Below are positions 51,457 to 59,886 of a stretch of DNA of 64,000 nt, piece after piece. Positions within the stretch are counted from its first letter, which is position 1. The number at the start of each line of letters is the position of its first letter. Both the position numbers and the translations under genes were made by a program. Source of the stretch: Gemmobacter sp034519525 (GTDB lineage: Bacteria > Pseudomonadota > Alphaproteobacteria > Rhodobacterales > Rhodobacteraceae); NCBI GenBank assembly GCA_034519525.1, contig JAXHOJ010000063.1, positions 124,001-188,000 of the forward strand, written 5' to 3'. The notes under the pieces are model-generated. The model was not told where the DNA came from. It saw only the letters and a program-made list of their open reading frames with translations, and did no database searches.

Positions 51457-52445
51457 TGGTCGCGGTACCAGTCGACAAAACGCTGTGCGCCCGTCTGCAG
51501 GTCGGTGGCCGCGCGCACACCGAACTCGCGCTTCAGCCGCGAGGTGTCGGCCCAGGTGTCGGGCACGTCGCCCGCCTGCATCGGCAGGAAGTTCTTGATC
51601 GCTTCACGACCACAGGCACGCTCCAGGTAGGCGATGAATTCCATCAGCGGCACCGGGCCGTTGTGGCCGACATTGAGCACGCGGTGCGGCACCTGGCCGG
51701 CCTCGCCCTGCGGTGGCCGCGCCGCCACCGCCAGCACCGCGTCGACCACGTCGTCGACATAGGTGAAGTCACGCCGAAGGTGCCCGTGGTTGTAGACGTC
51801 GATGGGCTTGCCCTCGAAGATCGCGCGCACGAACTTGAAGATCGCCATGTCGGGCCGACCCCAGGGGCCGTAGACGGTGAAGAAGCGCAGCGCCGACGCC
51901 GGGATGCGGTAAAGGTGGCTGTAGCTGTGGGCCATCAACTCGTTGGCCTTCTTGCTCGCGGCATACAGCGAGATCGGTGAGTCCGTGACCATGTCCTCGC
52001 GCAGCGGCATCTCGCGCGCCGCGCCGTAGATCGAACTCGACGAGGCGTAGACCAGGTGCTTCACGCCACTGTGCCGACAACCTTCGAGCACCGTGAGCAT
52101 GCCCGCCAGGTTGCTGTCGAGGTAGGCCATGGGGTGCTCGACCGAGTAGCGCACACCCGCCTGCGCCGCCAGGTGCAGCACGATGTCGTAGCCACCTTGC
52201 GCAAACAGCGCGGCCACGCCGTCACGGTCGGACAGATCGAGGCGGTGGAACACGAAACCGGGATGCGTCCCCAGGCGGTCCAGCCGCGCCTGCTTGAGGC
52301 TGGGCTCGTAGTAGGGGCTCAGGTTGTCCACGCCGTCGACCGCTTGGCCGAGATTCAGCAGGCGGTGCGCCAGGTGATAGCCGATGAAGCCGGCGGCACC
52401 GGTGACCAGCACTTTCGGCAGGGGAGAAGATTCCAACAGGTTCAT
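51435..52445 (-). CDS. UDP-glucuronate 4-epimerase-type nucleotide-sugar epimerase
   Basis: SDR-type epimerase with a NAD-binding Rossmann motif (VTGAAGFIGYHLAHRLL) and the catalytic YxxxK in LYAASKKANELM. The stretches AGVRYSVEHPMAYLDSNLAG, SSSSIYG, VYNHGHLRRDFTYVDDVVDA and MQAGDVPDTWADTS are those of the UDP-glucuronate 4-epimerase (LpsL/CapI) branch, not GalE. It would therefore make UDP-galacturonate. The 336-residue length fits. ATG 52445 overlaps the stop of the ArnT-like gene by 4 bases; it is the last gene of the glycosyltransferase operon. Its 3' end overlaps the PAP2 gene by 22 bases. Confidence 0.88.
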   Translation of the reverse strand: MNLLESSPLPKVLVTGAAGFIGYHLAHRLLNLGQAVDGVDNLSPYYEPSLKQARLDRLGTHPGFVFHRLDLSDRDGVAALFAQGGYDIVLHLAAQAGVRYSVEHPMAYLDSNLAGMLTVLEGCRHSGVKHLVYASSSSIYGAAREMPLREDMVTDSPISLYAASKKANELMAHSYSHLYRIPASALRFFTVYGPWGRPDMAIFKFVRAIFEGKPIDVYNHGHLRRDFTYVDDVVDAVLAVAARPPQGEAGQVPHRVLNVGHNGPVPLMEFIAYLERACGREAIKNFLPMQAGDVPDTWADTSRLKREFGVRAATDLQTGAQRFVDWYRDHYGMTGR

Positions 52446-54172
52446 GGCAACACCCCGCGCGTGTCGGGACGGTAGACAAAGCGGCGCCCGCGCTGCGGCG
52501 CCTCACAGGTCGCCCGCACCGACTGCGGCCCGTAGATGACCCACTCACGCCGGTGCGCTTCGCCCAGCGCCAAGGTTTTTTCCACATCGAAGCAGCTCAG
52601 CCGGGCGTGGGTCGGCGCCAGCAGGTAGCGCTGCGGCGCCTCGCGCACCCAGACCCAGGCGCTGCGCTCCTGTTCCTCGATCGGCGCGAGGTAGCTGAAG
52701 TGGGTCAGCGGGCGGTGACTGAACAGCAGGAACTGCTCCTTGAACTGCAACAAGCCCAGCTCAGTGGTCGCGGGCAGCTTCTGTTCGACCAGCTCCATCA
52801 GGTCCTGCGGCGTGCGGTGCGGGTCGACCCGCGGCCAGACCAGCAACGCAACGAACACCCAGATCGTCAGCGTGGCTGCGGCCAGACGCTCCAGCAGATC
52901 GCGTCGACGGATCAGCACCAGCAGCACCAGCAGGGCCACACCCATGGCCATCAGCGGCAGCGCCAGCGCGGTGATCGGGTCGGCATACTCCGGCGCCTTG
53001 CGCAGCAGCCGCTCGGGCGCCACCCGAAGCGCCACGCCCAGACCGCCGATCACGATGGCCAGAAGGTAAAGGAAACCCTGGAAGAAGCGGCCCGTGCGCA
53101 GCGCCGCAGTGCTCTGGCGCACCCGCGTCCACAGCGCCCCCACCACCAGCGCCAGCATCGGCAGCGCCGGAAAGATGTAGACCTCGCGCTTGCCCGAGCT
53201 GATCGAGAAGAACAGCAGCACCAGGCCCACCCAGGCCAGCAGCACACGCGCGCGCCGGTCTTCGCGCAGCAGCGCCACCAGCGGCCTGGAGAACACCAGC
53301 AACAGCACCGGCAGCGGGAACCAGATGGTCGGAATCGCCTGGGTGAAGAAATAGTGCCAGGGTTTGACGTGGTGCCAGGCGTTGACGAAGCGCTCGCCGG
53401 TCTGGCGAAACAACAGGTTGTCGCGGTAGGCAACCATGGTGTCGGTGCCGATGCTGTGCACCTGCCAGAGCATCGGCCCCAGCCACAGCGCGATCACTGC
53501 CAGCATCACCGCCAGGCCCGAGGCCAGCTTCCAGCGCCAGATCCTCTCATCGCCTGACCCTGGGTTTCTCACCCAGATTGCCAAGGGCAGCAGCATCAGC
53601 AGCGGCAGAAAACCCACGCCCTTGGTCATGATGCCCAGCGCCATCGCGGCCCAGGCGGTGAAGTACCAGCCCCAGTGCGGGCCGGTGATGAAATGCCGCA
53701 GCAGACCGTAGCAGCCCAGCGTGATCCAGAAGGTCACCACGGCGTCGATCTGGGCTGCCTTGCCCTGCAGCAGAAACTGTGGCGTGAACACCAGCACCAG
53801 CACCGCCGCCAGCGCCACCTCACGGTTCCACAGCCGGCGCCCGATGTCGTGAACCAGCAGCAGCGTGCCCACCGAGGCCAGTGCGCTGGGCAACAGGAAG
53901 GACAGCTTGAGGTTGCCGATCAGCGTGAAAGCGATCGCACTGAGCCACATGAACACCGGCGGCTTGTCGGGATATGGCTCACCGCCGCGCGTGGGAAACA
54001 GCCACTGGCCACTTTCCACCATCTCGCGCGCCACCTGCGCGAACCGGGGTTCGTCGGCGGGCCAGGGATAGCGCAGCCCGACGCCCAGCAGCAGCACCAC
54101 CGCCGTGGCCAGCAGCCAGAACAGGGTCTGTCGGCGGACGGTCGCGTCCTCAAGCTGCGCGGGGTTGTTCAT
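52442..54172 (-). CDS. ArnT-like lipid-linked-sugar glycosyltransferase (GT83/PMT type)
   Basis: Polytopic inner-membrane glycosyltransferase of 576 residues that uses an isoprenyl-phosphate sugar. It shows the PMT-type N-terminus with the catalytic acidic motif DEPRFAQVAREM, PDKPPVFMWLSA, QIDAVVTFWITLG and about twelve membrane segments, plus a C-terminal periplasmic part. ArnT moves L-Ara4N to lipid A; with a UDP-glucuronate epimerase instead of ArnA/ArnB next door, galacturonate is a more likely donor sugar. ATG 54172 lies within the end of the TVP38 gene (23-base overlap); the earlier TTG is a less likely start. Confidence 0.88.
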   Translation of the reverse strand: MNNPAQLEDATVRRQTLFWLLATAVVLLLGVGLRYPWPADEPRFAQVAREMVESGQWLFPTRGGEPYPDKPPVFMWLSAIAFTLIGNLKLSFLLPSALASVGTLLLVHDIGRRLWNREVALAAVLVLVFTPQFLLQGKAAQIDAVVTFWITLGCYGLLRHFITGPHWGWYFTAWAAMALGIMTKGVGFLPLLMLLPLAIWVRNPGSGDERIWRWKLASGLAVMLAVIALWLGPMLWQVHSIGTDTMVAYRDNLLFRQTGERFVNAWHHVKPWHYFFTQAIPTIWFPLPVLLLVFSRPLVALLREDRRARVLLAWVGLVLLFFSISSGKREVYIFPALPMLALVVGALWTRVRQSTAALRTGRFFQGFLYLLAIVIGGLGVALRVAPERLLRKAPEYADPITALALPLMAMGVALLVLLVLIRRRDLLERLAAATLTIWVFVALLVWPRVDPHRTPQDLMELVEQKLPATTELGLLQFKEQFLLFSHRPLTHFSYLAPIEEQERSAWVWVREAPQRYLLAPTHARLSCFDVEKTLALGEAHRREWVIYGPQSVRATCEAPQRGRRFVYRPDTRGVLP

Positions 54173-54833
54173 GCTCAATCTTGAAACGTTGAAGCCGTTG
54201 CTTGAAGCCGTGGTGGTACAGGTACAGCCCCAGCCCGGTCGACACCACCAGCATCACCAGGCTGACCCAGATCTGCGAGCTGTCGTGCAGCGCAATGCCC
54301 GAGCCCGCGAAGCTGAACAGCAGCATCTGCGGCAGGTAGCCCAGCAGGCTGCCGAAGAACACCGCCGCAGGCCGCAGATCGGACAGCGCCGCAGCGATGT
54401 TGGTCACCAGGTTGCTACCGACCGGAATCAGCCGGATCACGCAGATCCAGATCCAGGTGTCTTCGGCCAGCACCGCCTTGATCAGCTCGATCTTCTGCGC
54501 GTGTTTCTGCCTGACCCAGTCAAAGCCGAGTGTGTGCACCGCCAGCATGGTCAGCATCGCGCCAACACCGGTCAGCAGCGTGCCGATCAGTGCCCCTTGC
54601 CAGCCTCCGAACAGGAATCCGCAGGAAAACGCCAGCACCTGGCGCGGGCCGCCCAGCGCGGTGTAGACCACGGCGCCAGCGATGAACACCGGCCAGGCCA
54701 GCGCCCAGTGCTGACGAAACAGGTCCTGCAGCAGCACCTCTTCGGTGACCGGCCCCCACCAGCCCAGATGCAGGGACGCGAAGGCCAGCGCCAGAACCGC
54801 TGTCAGCAGCAGCGGCTTAACGAGACTCTTCAT
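54150..54833 (-). CDS. TVP38/TMEM64 (DedA-like) membrane protein
   Basis: A 227-residue membrane protein with about five or six segments. Conserved stretches include YTALGGPRQVLAFSCGFLFG and IRLIPVGSNLVTNIAAALSD, the hallmark of the VTT/DedA superfamily, some members of which flip undecaprenyl phosphate. That fits an operon that needs the lipid carrier. ATG 54833 lies inside the GT2 gene (17-base overlap). The start was preferred over an upstream in-frame ATG because the basic N-terminus MKSLVKPLLLTAV reads as a membrane-protein start. Confidence 0.85.
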   Translation of the reverse strand: MKSLVKPLLLTAVLALAFASLHLGWWGPVTEEVLLQDLFRQHWALAWPVFIAGAVVYTALGGPRQVLAFSCGFLFGGWQGALIGTLLTGVGAMLTMLAVHTLGFDWVRQKHAQKIELIKAVLAEDTWIWICVIRLIPVGSNLVTNIAAALSDLRPAAVFFGSLLGYLPQMLLFSFAGSGIALHDSSQIWVSLVMLVVSTGLGLYLYHHGFKQRLQRFKIEHEQPRAA

Positions 54834-55608
54834 GCGCCTCGAGCGTACGAACCTGCGCAATCACCGGGCGCTTGCCGCGCCGGGTCAGCCACATCACACC
54901 CGCCATGTCGACCAAGCCCACCCACAGCCGGTTCCAGGCGTTGTACTTGGACACGCCGGCCTGGCGTGCGCGGTGGTTCACCGGCACCACCCTGATGGCG
55001 CCACCGACGCGCAGCACCAGCGCCGGCAGGTAGCGGTGCATGTGGTCGAAGTAGGGCAGCTGCAGCCAGGTCGTGCGCGGGATCAGCTTGAGGCCGCAGC
55101 CGGTGTCGGGCACCTGATCGCTCAGCAGCTTCTGGCGCACCGCGTTGGCGATGCGCGACTGGAGCTTCTTCCACTCGGTGTCCTGGCGGTTCTTGCGGTA
55201 ACCGGCGATGCAGAAATGCTCGCCCTGCGCCTCGGTCTCGCGCGCACAACGCAGCAGGGCCGGCATGTCTGCCGGATCGTTCTGGCCGTCGCCGTCGATG
55301 GTGATCAGATATCGACCTCGCGCCTGGCGCGCCGCATTCATCAGTGCCGTGCTCTGCCCGACGCTCTTCTGGTGGCGGATCAGCCGGGCCGCCGCGCCCA
55401 GCTCGGTGCAGCGCTGCAGGAACTCGTCGCCCGTGCCGTCGTCGCTGCCGTCGTCGACCAGCACGATCTCGAACCCGCACTCGGGGCGCAGCGCGGCGAC
55501 CACCTCGCCCACCAGCGCGCCGATGTTGCCGGTTTCGTTCTTCGCAGGGATCAGCACCGACACCAGTGGATCGGCACCAGCGGCAGCCGCCGCAGGAATA
55601 TCAGTCAT
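54817..55608 (-). CDS. GT2-family glycosyltransferase (ArnC-like)
   Basis: Predicted to load a sugar on undecaprenyl phosphate. The 263 residues form a soluble GT2 domain: SVLIPAKNETGNIGALVGEV, IVLVDDGSDDGT, ITIDGDGQNDPADMPALL (metal-binding DxD), GYRKNRQDTEWKKLQSRIAN and VPVNHRARQAGVSKYNAWNR, the pattern of dolichol-phosphate mannose synthase and ArnC, but without the two C-terminal membrane helices of ArnC. It is the first gene of the operon GT2-TVP38-ArnT-like-epimerase. ATG 55608 gives MTDIPAAAA; a PmrA-type box lies 55 bases upstream. Confidence 0.88.
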   Translation of the reverse strand: MTDIPAAAAAGADPLVSVLIPAKNETGNIGALVGEVVAALRPECGFEIVLVDDGSDDGTGDEFLQRCTELGAAARLIRHQKSVGQSTALMNAARQARGRYLITIDGDGQNDPADMPALLRCARETEAQGEHFCIAGYRKNRQDTEWKKLQSRIANAVRQKLLSDQVPDTGCGLKLIPRTTWLQLPYFDHMHRYLPALVLRVGGAIRVVPVNHRARQAGVSKYNAWNRLWVGLVDMAGVMWLTRRGKRPVIAQVRTLEAHEESR

Positions 55609-55662
55609 GAGAGGAATTTGAATGAGACGCGGCAAGCAAACTGCGAATCGTCTCGGAGGCGC

Positions 55663-55679
55663 CTTAAGCAATACTTAAG
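55663..55679. promoter_or_regulatory. PmrA/QseB-type box upstream of the glycosyltransferase operon
   Basis: CTTAAG-CAATA-CTTAAG: two perfect half-sites with a 5-base spacer. It is the same arrangement and nearly the same distance to the start codon (55 bases) as the box before the response regulator gene (56 bases). This pair of matches implies that the sugar-transfer operon is a target of the PmrAB-like system. Confidence 0.8.
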
Positions 55680-55720
55680 GTTCGGCACACCGGACTCCCA
55701 GGATTTTCCCACGCCACGCC

Positions 55721-56056
55721 TCACCAGCCCAGGCCGATGTGCAGCGGCAGGTAGACCAGCATGCCGGTCACGATGGTCCCCAGCACGCCTTTGCGCCAGA
55801 AAAAGTACCCTGCGCCAACCACCGCTGCGAACAGCCTGGCGTCCTGCCAGGTCTGCACCAGCTGCCCCTGACTCATCACCACCTCGGGCAGGACCACCGC
55901 CGACAGCGCGGCAATGGGCGCGTACTGCAGGCCACGTTGCGCCCAATGGGGAAGCGACCAGGGTTTTTCAGAAATGAAGAAAAAACCGCGCGTGAGCACC
56001 GTGATCGCGCCCAGCGCAAGGATGGTGATCAGCGTGTGCAGATCGATGTCAAACAT
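55721..56056 (-). CDS. azlD: AzlD family branched-chain amino acid transport protein
   Basis: Small subunit of the AzlCD exporter, 111 residues with about four membrane segments: ITILALGAITVLTRGFFF, GLQYAPIAALSAVVLPEVV, LFAAVVGAGYFFWRKGV and GMLVYLPLHIGLG. The start ATG 56056 overlaps the 3' end of azlC by 8 bases. It is the final gene of a def-fmt-azlC-azlD minus-strand group. Because azlC has an internal stop, its activity is in doubt. Confidence 0.85.
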   Translation of the reverse strand: MFDIDLHTLITILALGAITVLTRGFFFISEKPWSLPHWAQRGLQYAPIAALSAVVLPEVVMSQGQLVQTWQDARLFAAVVGAGYFFWRKGVLGTIVTGMLVYLPLHIGLGW

Positions 56057-56780
56057 GGCCGGGCTCCGATTGACGCAGCTGTTCGATGAGCAGGCAGATC
56101 GCCACTGCGCTCGCAATCGCCACCACGATGTTCAGCCGCAGCGGCAGCGCCCAGGCCGCGACCGCCGCCGCGCCGGCCACCCCGGCCGACACCACACGAA
56201 GTGTCGATGAAGCCAGCGAACACAACACCCCCACCAGCGCCAGGATGCCGGCAAATCCCAGCCCCCAGGCCAAGGGCACCGCGTTCGCGAGCAACACGCC
56301 CACCACGCTGGCCACCATCCAGGCCACGTAGTTCACCGCGCAGTTTCCCATCAGGTAGGCCTGTTGCCTCGCCAGCGTTTCGGCGTCGCGCCCGGGGTGC
56401 GGGTAGCGCCGGGCGAAGTACACATAGCTCAGGTCAGCGGTCACGTAACCGCTGACCAGGCGTTGCCAGCGCGGTAGATGCATCAGGTAAGGCCGCAAGT
56501 GGGCGGAAAACACCACGAACCGCAGGTTGACGCAGAACGCCGCAGCAAGAATCACCCACATCGGCGCCCCGGCGGTAATCATCGGCACCGCCGCCAGTTA
56601 CGCACTGCCGGCGTAGACGATCAGGGTCATCAGCAGCGCTTCGAGCGCAGACATGCCCGACTGAACCATGGCCACGCCGGTCATCAGACCCCAGGCGCCG
56701 ATGCCCATGGCCACGGTGAGCTGGTCGCGGATGCCTTCCCGGAATTCCGCCCGGCGGCGGTGCTCGGCCAGGAAAAACAT
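56049..56780 (-). pseudogene. azlC: AzlC family permease with an in-frame stop at codon 61
   Basis: Codes for the large subunit of the AzlCD exporter, but codon 61 reads TAA (56600-56598). The frame before it ends IVYAGSA and the same frame continues directly with LAAVPMITAGAPMWVILAAA, so a single base change (probably CAA to TAA) interrupts an otherwise intact 243-residue protein, normal length for the family. Conserved segments on both sides remain (MTGVAMVQSGMSALEALL, CVNLRFVVFSAHLRP, YLMGNCAVNYVAWM). It starts at ATG 56780, one base overlapping the fmt stop. Sequencing error is the alternative explanation. Confidence 0.88.
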
Positions 56781-57745
56781 CAGGCCACGGCGCCGAACAC
56801 CTGCCCGGGCGCCAGCGCGAACCCCTGCAGGAACTCGCGCGCTGGCAGGCGTTTGCCGCCCGCGCGCTGCAGCTCCAGCAGCGTCAGCACTCCCTCGCCG
56901 GTCGCGACGCGGATGCCGTCCGCTCCGACCGCAAGCACCTGGCCCGGCACCCCGGCAGGCACCCCGGCGGCGTCGACCGCCACCCGCCAGACCTTGACCC
57001 CCTCGCCATCCAGGGTGGTGCTCTGGCCGGGGGTCGGTGACAAGGCCCGTGCACGCCGTTCGAGTTCGGCAGCGGGCCGAGCCCAGTCAATGACCGCTTC
57101 GGCCTTGTCGATCTTGGCCGCGTACGTCACCCCTTCGGCAGGTTGCGGCACCGGTCGCAACCCACCACAGGCCACCAGCTCCAGCGCCTCGACGACCATG
57201 CGACCCCCCAGCTCAGCCAGCCGGTCGTGCAAGGCTCCGGCGGTATCGGCGCCGGAAATCGGCACCGACTCGGTCAACAGCATGTCGCCGGTGTCCAGCC
57301 CGGCATCCATCTGCATGATGGTCACGCCGGTCGTGGCGTCGCCGGCCTCGATCGCGCGGTGGATCGGAGCCGCGCCGCGCCAACGCGGCAGCAGTGAGGC
57401 GTGGATGTTCAGGCAACCCCGTTGCGGCAGCTCCAGCACCCACTGCGGCAGGATCAGGCCGTAGGCCGCCACCACCATCACATCCGGCCGAGCGGCCAGC
57501 AGCGCCTCGCGCGCAGCAGCCGCTTCATCAGGAAATCGACCGTCCAGCCGCAGACTGCGTGGCTGCGCCACCGAAATGCCGTGCTCCAGCGCAAACTGCT
57601 TGACCGGTGAGGACTGCAGCTTCATGCCGCGACCCGCCGGGCGGTCTGGCTGGGTGAGGATCAACGGGATCTCGAACCCGGCGGCCTGCAAGCGTTCCAG
57701 CGCGATGCGCGCGAATTCCGGCGTACCGGCAAAGACGACACGCAT
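56780..57745 (-). CDS. fmt: Methionyl-tRNA formyltransferase (beta genome)
   Basis: Formylates initiator Met-tRNA. The 321 residues begin MRVVFAGTPEFARIALERL, contain the catalytic block NIHASLLPRWRGAAPIHRAI, then MQMDAGLDTGDMLL and the C-terminal tRNA-binding domain with TYAAKIDKAEAVIDWARPA. It directly follows def (5 bases after its stop), the usual bacterial order. A second fmt lies at 23888-24799 in the alpha half; two different fmt genes in one contig support the seam. ATG 57745 was preferred over GTG 57754. Confidence 0.95.
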   Translation of the reverse strand: MRVVFAGTPEFARIALERLQAAGFEIPLILTQPDRPAGRGMKLQSSPVKQFALEHGISVAQPRSLRLDGRFPDEAAAAREALLAARPDVMVVAAYGLILPQWVLELPQRGCLNIHASLLPRWRGAAPIHRAIEAGDATTGVTIMQMDAGLDTGDMLLTESVPISGADTAGALHDRLAELGGRMVVEALELVACGGLRPVPQPAEGVTYAAKIDKAEAVIDWARPAAELERRARALSPTPGQSTTLDGEGVKVWRVAVDAAGVPAGVPGQVLAVGADGIRVATGEGVLTLLELQRAGGKRLPAREFLQGFALAPGQVFGAVA

Positions 57746-57750
57746 GGCGG

Positions 57751-58272
57751 TCACCCCTTCAGCGCGTCGCGCTGGGCCTTCAGCAGCTTGCTCTTGATCC
57801 GGTTGCGCTTGAGAGGCGAGAGGTATTCGACGAAGACCTTGCCCATCAGGTGATCCATCTCGTGCTGGATGCAGACCGCCAGCATGCCCTCTGCCTCGAC
57901 GGTGCGCGACTGGCCGTTCTCGTCCAGCGCCGTGACCTTGACCGCCAGCGAGCGCTCCACACCGTCGTAGATGCCCGGTACCGACAGACAGCCTTCCTCA
58001 CCCTTGCGGGTCTCAGGACTGGCCCAGTCGATCACCGGGTTGATCAGCACCAGCGGCTGGTCGCGCGACTCGCTCACGTCGATCACGATCAGTCGCTGAT
58101 GCAGATCGACCTGCGTAGCCGCCAAGCCGATGCCGTTGGCCTCGTACATGGTGGCAAACATGCGGTCGATCTGCCGGCGCAGGACGTCGTCGACCACCTG
58201 GACCGGCCTGGCGACGGTGCTCAGGCGCGGGTCGGGGTAGCAAAGGATGGGCAGCAGGTCGGGAGAGCTCAT
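57751..58272 (-). CDS. def: Peptide deformylase (beta genome)
   Basis: Removes the formyl group from new proteins. The 173 residues hold all three motifs: GIGLAATQV (alanine-threonine variant of GLAAPQ), EGCLSVPG and QHEMDHLMG. The C-terminus (LSPLKRNRIKSKLLKAQRDALKG) is the normal basic tail. ATG 58272 is followed by MSSPDLLPILCYPDPRL; an upstream open stretch lacks homology. It is divergent from the LysM-domain gene, and leads the def-fmt-azlC-azlD group. Confidence 0.95.
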   Translation of the reverse strand: MSSPDLLPILCYPDPRLSTVARPVQVVDDVLRRQIDRMFATMYEANGIGLAATQVDLHQRLIVIDVSESRDQPLVLINPVIDWASPETRKGEEGCLSVPGIYDGVERSLAVKVTALDENGQSRTVEAEGMLAVCIQHEMDHLMGKVFVEYLSPLKRNRIKSKLLKAQRDALKG

Positions 58273-58535
58273 GTCAGCGGGACCGGCCTGAAGGAGCCGG
58301 GAGAAAGGCAATGGGGCGCCGAAGGCAGCCTTGGCTGCGTTCTGTCAACGGTGGGAGGTTTGTCGCTATTTTCGCCACTTTTGCATTCCCGGGTGGTTGC
58401 GAAAGCCTATTAATATTGCCTAATCAAGGGCTTGGGCGCAGAATCAAATGCGAATTGTCAAGTCTTGATGCGCCGTTGCCCGGATAGCTGGGTGGCGGTG
58501 ACCGGCCAGTTTGCGCCAGCCCCAGGGGCCCACAC

Positions 58536-59876
58536 ATGCAATTGAACACCTCTTCGACCGCCACCCGTCCCAGCCGCGCTGTCATCGGTACCTGCGCGCT
58601 GATGCTGGCGGCGCTGGCTGGCAGCGCCATGGCGCAGAACCACCCGATCAGCGCCGGGCAACGCGCCACCGCCGCACAGGTGGCGCAAACGGGCGTGGCG
58701 CTCTCCGAACTGGCCCCCAACGCCCCCGACAGCCACACCGTCAAACGCGGCGACACGCTCTGGGCCATCTCCAAGATCTTTCTCAAGAGCCCGTGGCGCT
58801 GGCCCGAACTCTGGGGCATGAACATGGAGGACATCAAGAACCCGCACCGGATCTACCCCGGGCAGGTTCTCTACCTGGACAAGACCGGCGGTCGTGCCCG
58901 CCTGAGCACCCGCAAACCTGGCGAAGGCGACTCTCCGACCGTGCGCGTCTCACCGCGCGTGCGCAGCGAGAGCCTCAACGAATCGGCCATCCCGCCGGTC
59001 AACATGCAGGCCATAGAGGCCTTTCTGACCGAGCCGCTGATTGTCGACGAAGCCACTTTTGCCAAGGCTGCGCGCATCGTGGCCACCCCCGAAAGCCGCG
59101 TGCTGCTGAGCCTGGGCGACCGCGCCTATGCCCGTGGCCACTATGGCGACGTGGGCAGTTTGACCGAGGAAGCCCTGACGCTGGGCGCCGGCAAGCCGCT
59201 GCAGTACAGGGTGTTCCGCAATGCCGTCCCGCTGAAAGACCCGTCGACCGGCGAAGTGCTGGCCTATGAGGCCCAGTACCTAGGAAAGGCCGAGCTGGCC
59301 CGGCCAGAATCCAAGGCCGAGGTTGAGGCGCCTCCCACCGAGGCCAAGAAGCCCGAGGGCAAGGACATCTTCAAGCCGCAGTACGAGAACACAACGCACA
59401 ACTTCGAGCGCGTTCCTGTTGCGGAAAAGGCCCCGGCCAAACCAGTGGCCACCGGTGAAATCGTCCCGGCGACCATCGACATCATCAAGGCCAAGGAAGA
59501 AATGCGTGTGGGCGACCGGCTGCTGCCGGATCCGCCGCGCGAATTCCCGAACTACGTGCCCCGTGCCCCCGGCAAACCCACCAGCGGCCAAATCGTCTCG
59601 GTCTATGGCAACGCCGTACGCTATGCGGCCCAGAACCAGGTGGTCTCGATCAACCGCGGTCGCGAGCACGGAGTTGAGCCCGGTCATGTGCTGGCGCTGG
59701 TGCGCGACTCCCGTTCCCAGGTCGACAAGACCGACGCCAGCCGTCCACAGATCCGTCTGCCTGGTGAGCCCAACGGGCTGATGATGGTATTCAAGACCTT
59801 CGACAAGGTGTCTTATGCCCTGGTGCTGGACATTGTTGATGGCGTGAAGATCGGCGACCGCTTCAGCAACCCCTGA
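58536..59876 (+). CDS. LysM-domain exported protein
   Basis: Predicted secreted or periplasmic peptidoglycan-binding protein of 446 residues. It has a Sec signal peptide (about residues 1-33, ending GSAMAQN), then a LysM domain from HTVKRGDTLWAISKIF to NPHRIYPGQVLYLDK (about 68-112). The remaining 330 residues are a conserved-looking unknown region (RTVRVSPRVRSES-type and SINRGREHGVEPGHVLAL stretches). Proteins of this layout are common upstream of dprA in Burkholderiales, where dprA starts 10 bases later, so co-transcription is likely. The AT-rich stretch at 58405-58425 probably belongs to its promoter. Confidence 0.88.
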   Translation: MQLNTSSTATRPSRAVIGTCALMLAALAGSAMAQNHPISAGQRATAAQVAQTGVALSELAPNAPDSHTVKRGDTLWAISKIFLKSPWRWPELWGMNMEDIKNPHRIYPGQVLYLDKTGGRARLSTRKPGEGDSPTVRVSPRVRSESLNESAIPPVNMQAIEAFLTEPLIVDEATFAKAARIVATPESRVLLSLGDRAYARGHYGDVGSLTEEALTLGAGKPLQYRVFRNAVPLKDPSTGEVLAYEAQYLGKAELARPESKAEVEAPPTEAKKPEGKDIFKPQYENTTHNFERVPVAEKAPAKPVATGEIVPATIDIIKAKEEMRVGDRLLPDPPREFPNYVPRAPGKPTSGQIVSVYGNAVRYAAQNQVVSINRGREHGVEPGHVLALVRDSRSQVDKTDASRPQIRLPGEPNGLMMVFKTFDKVSYALVLDIVDGVKIGDRFSNP

Positions 59877-59886
59877 TTCGCCGTCC

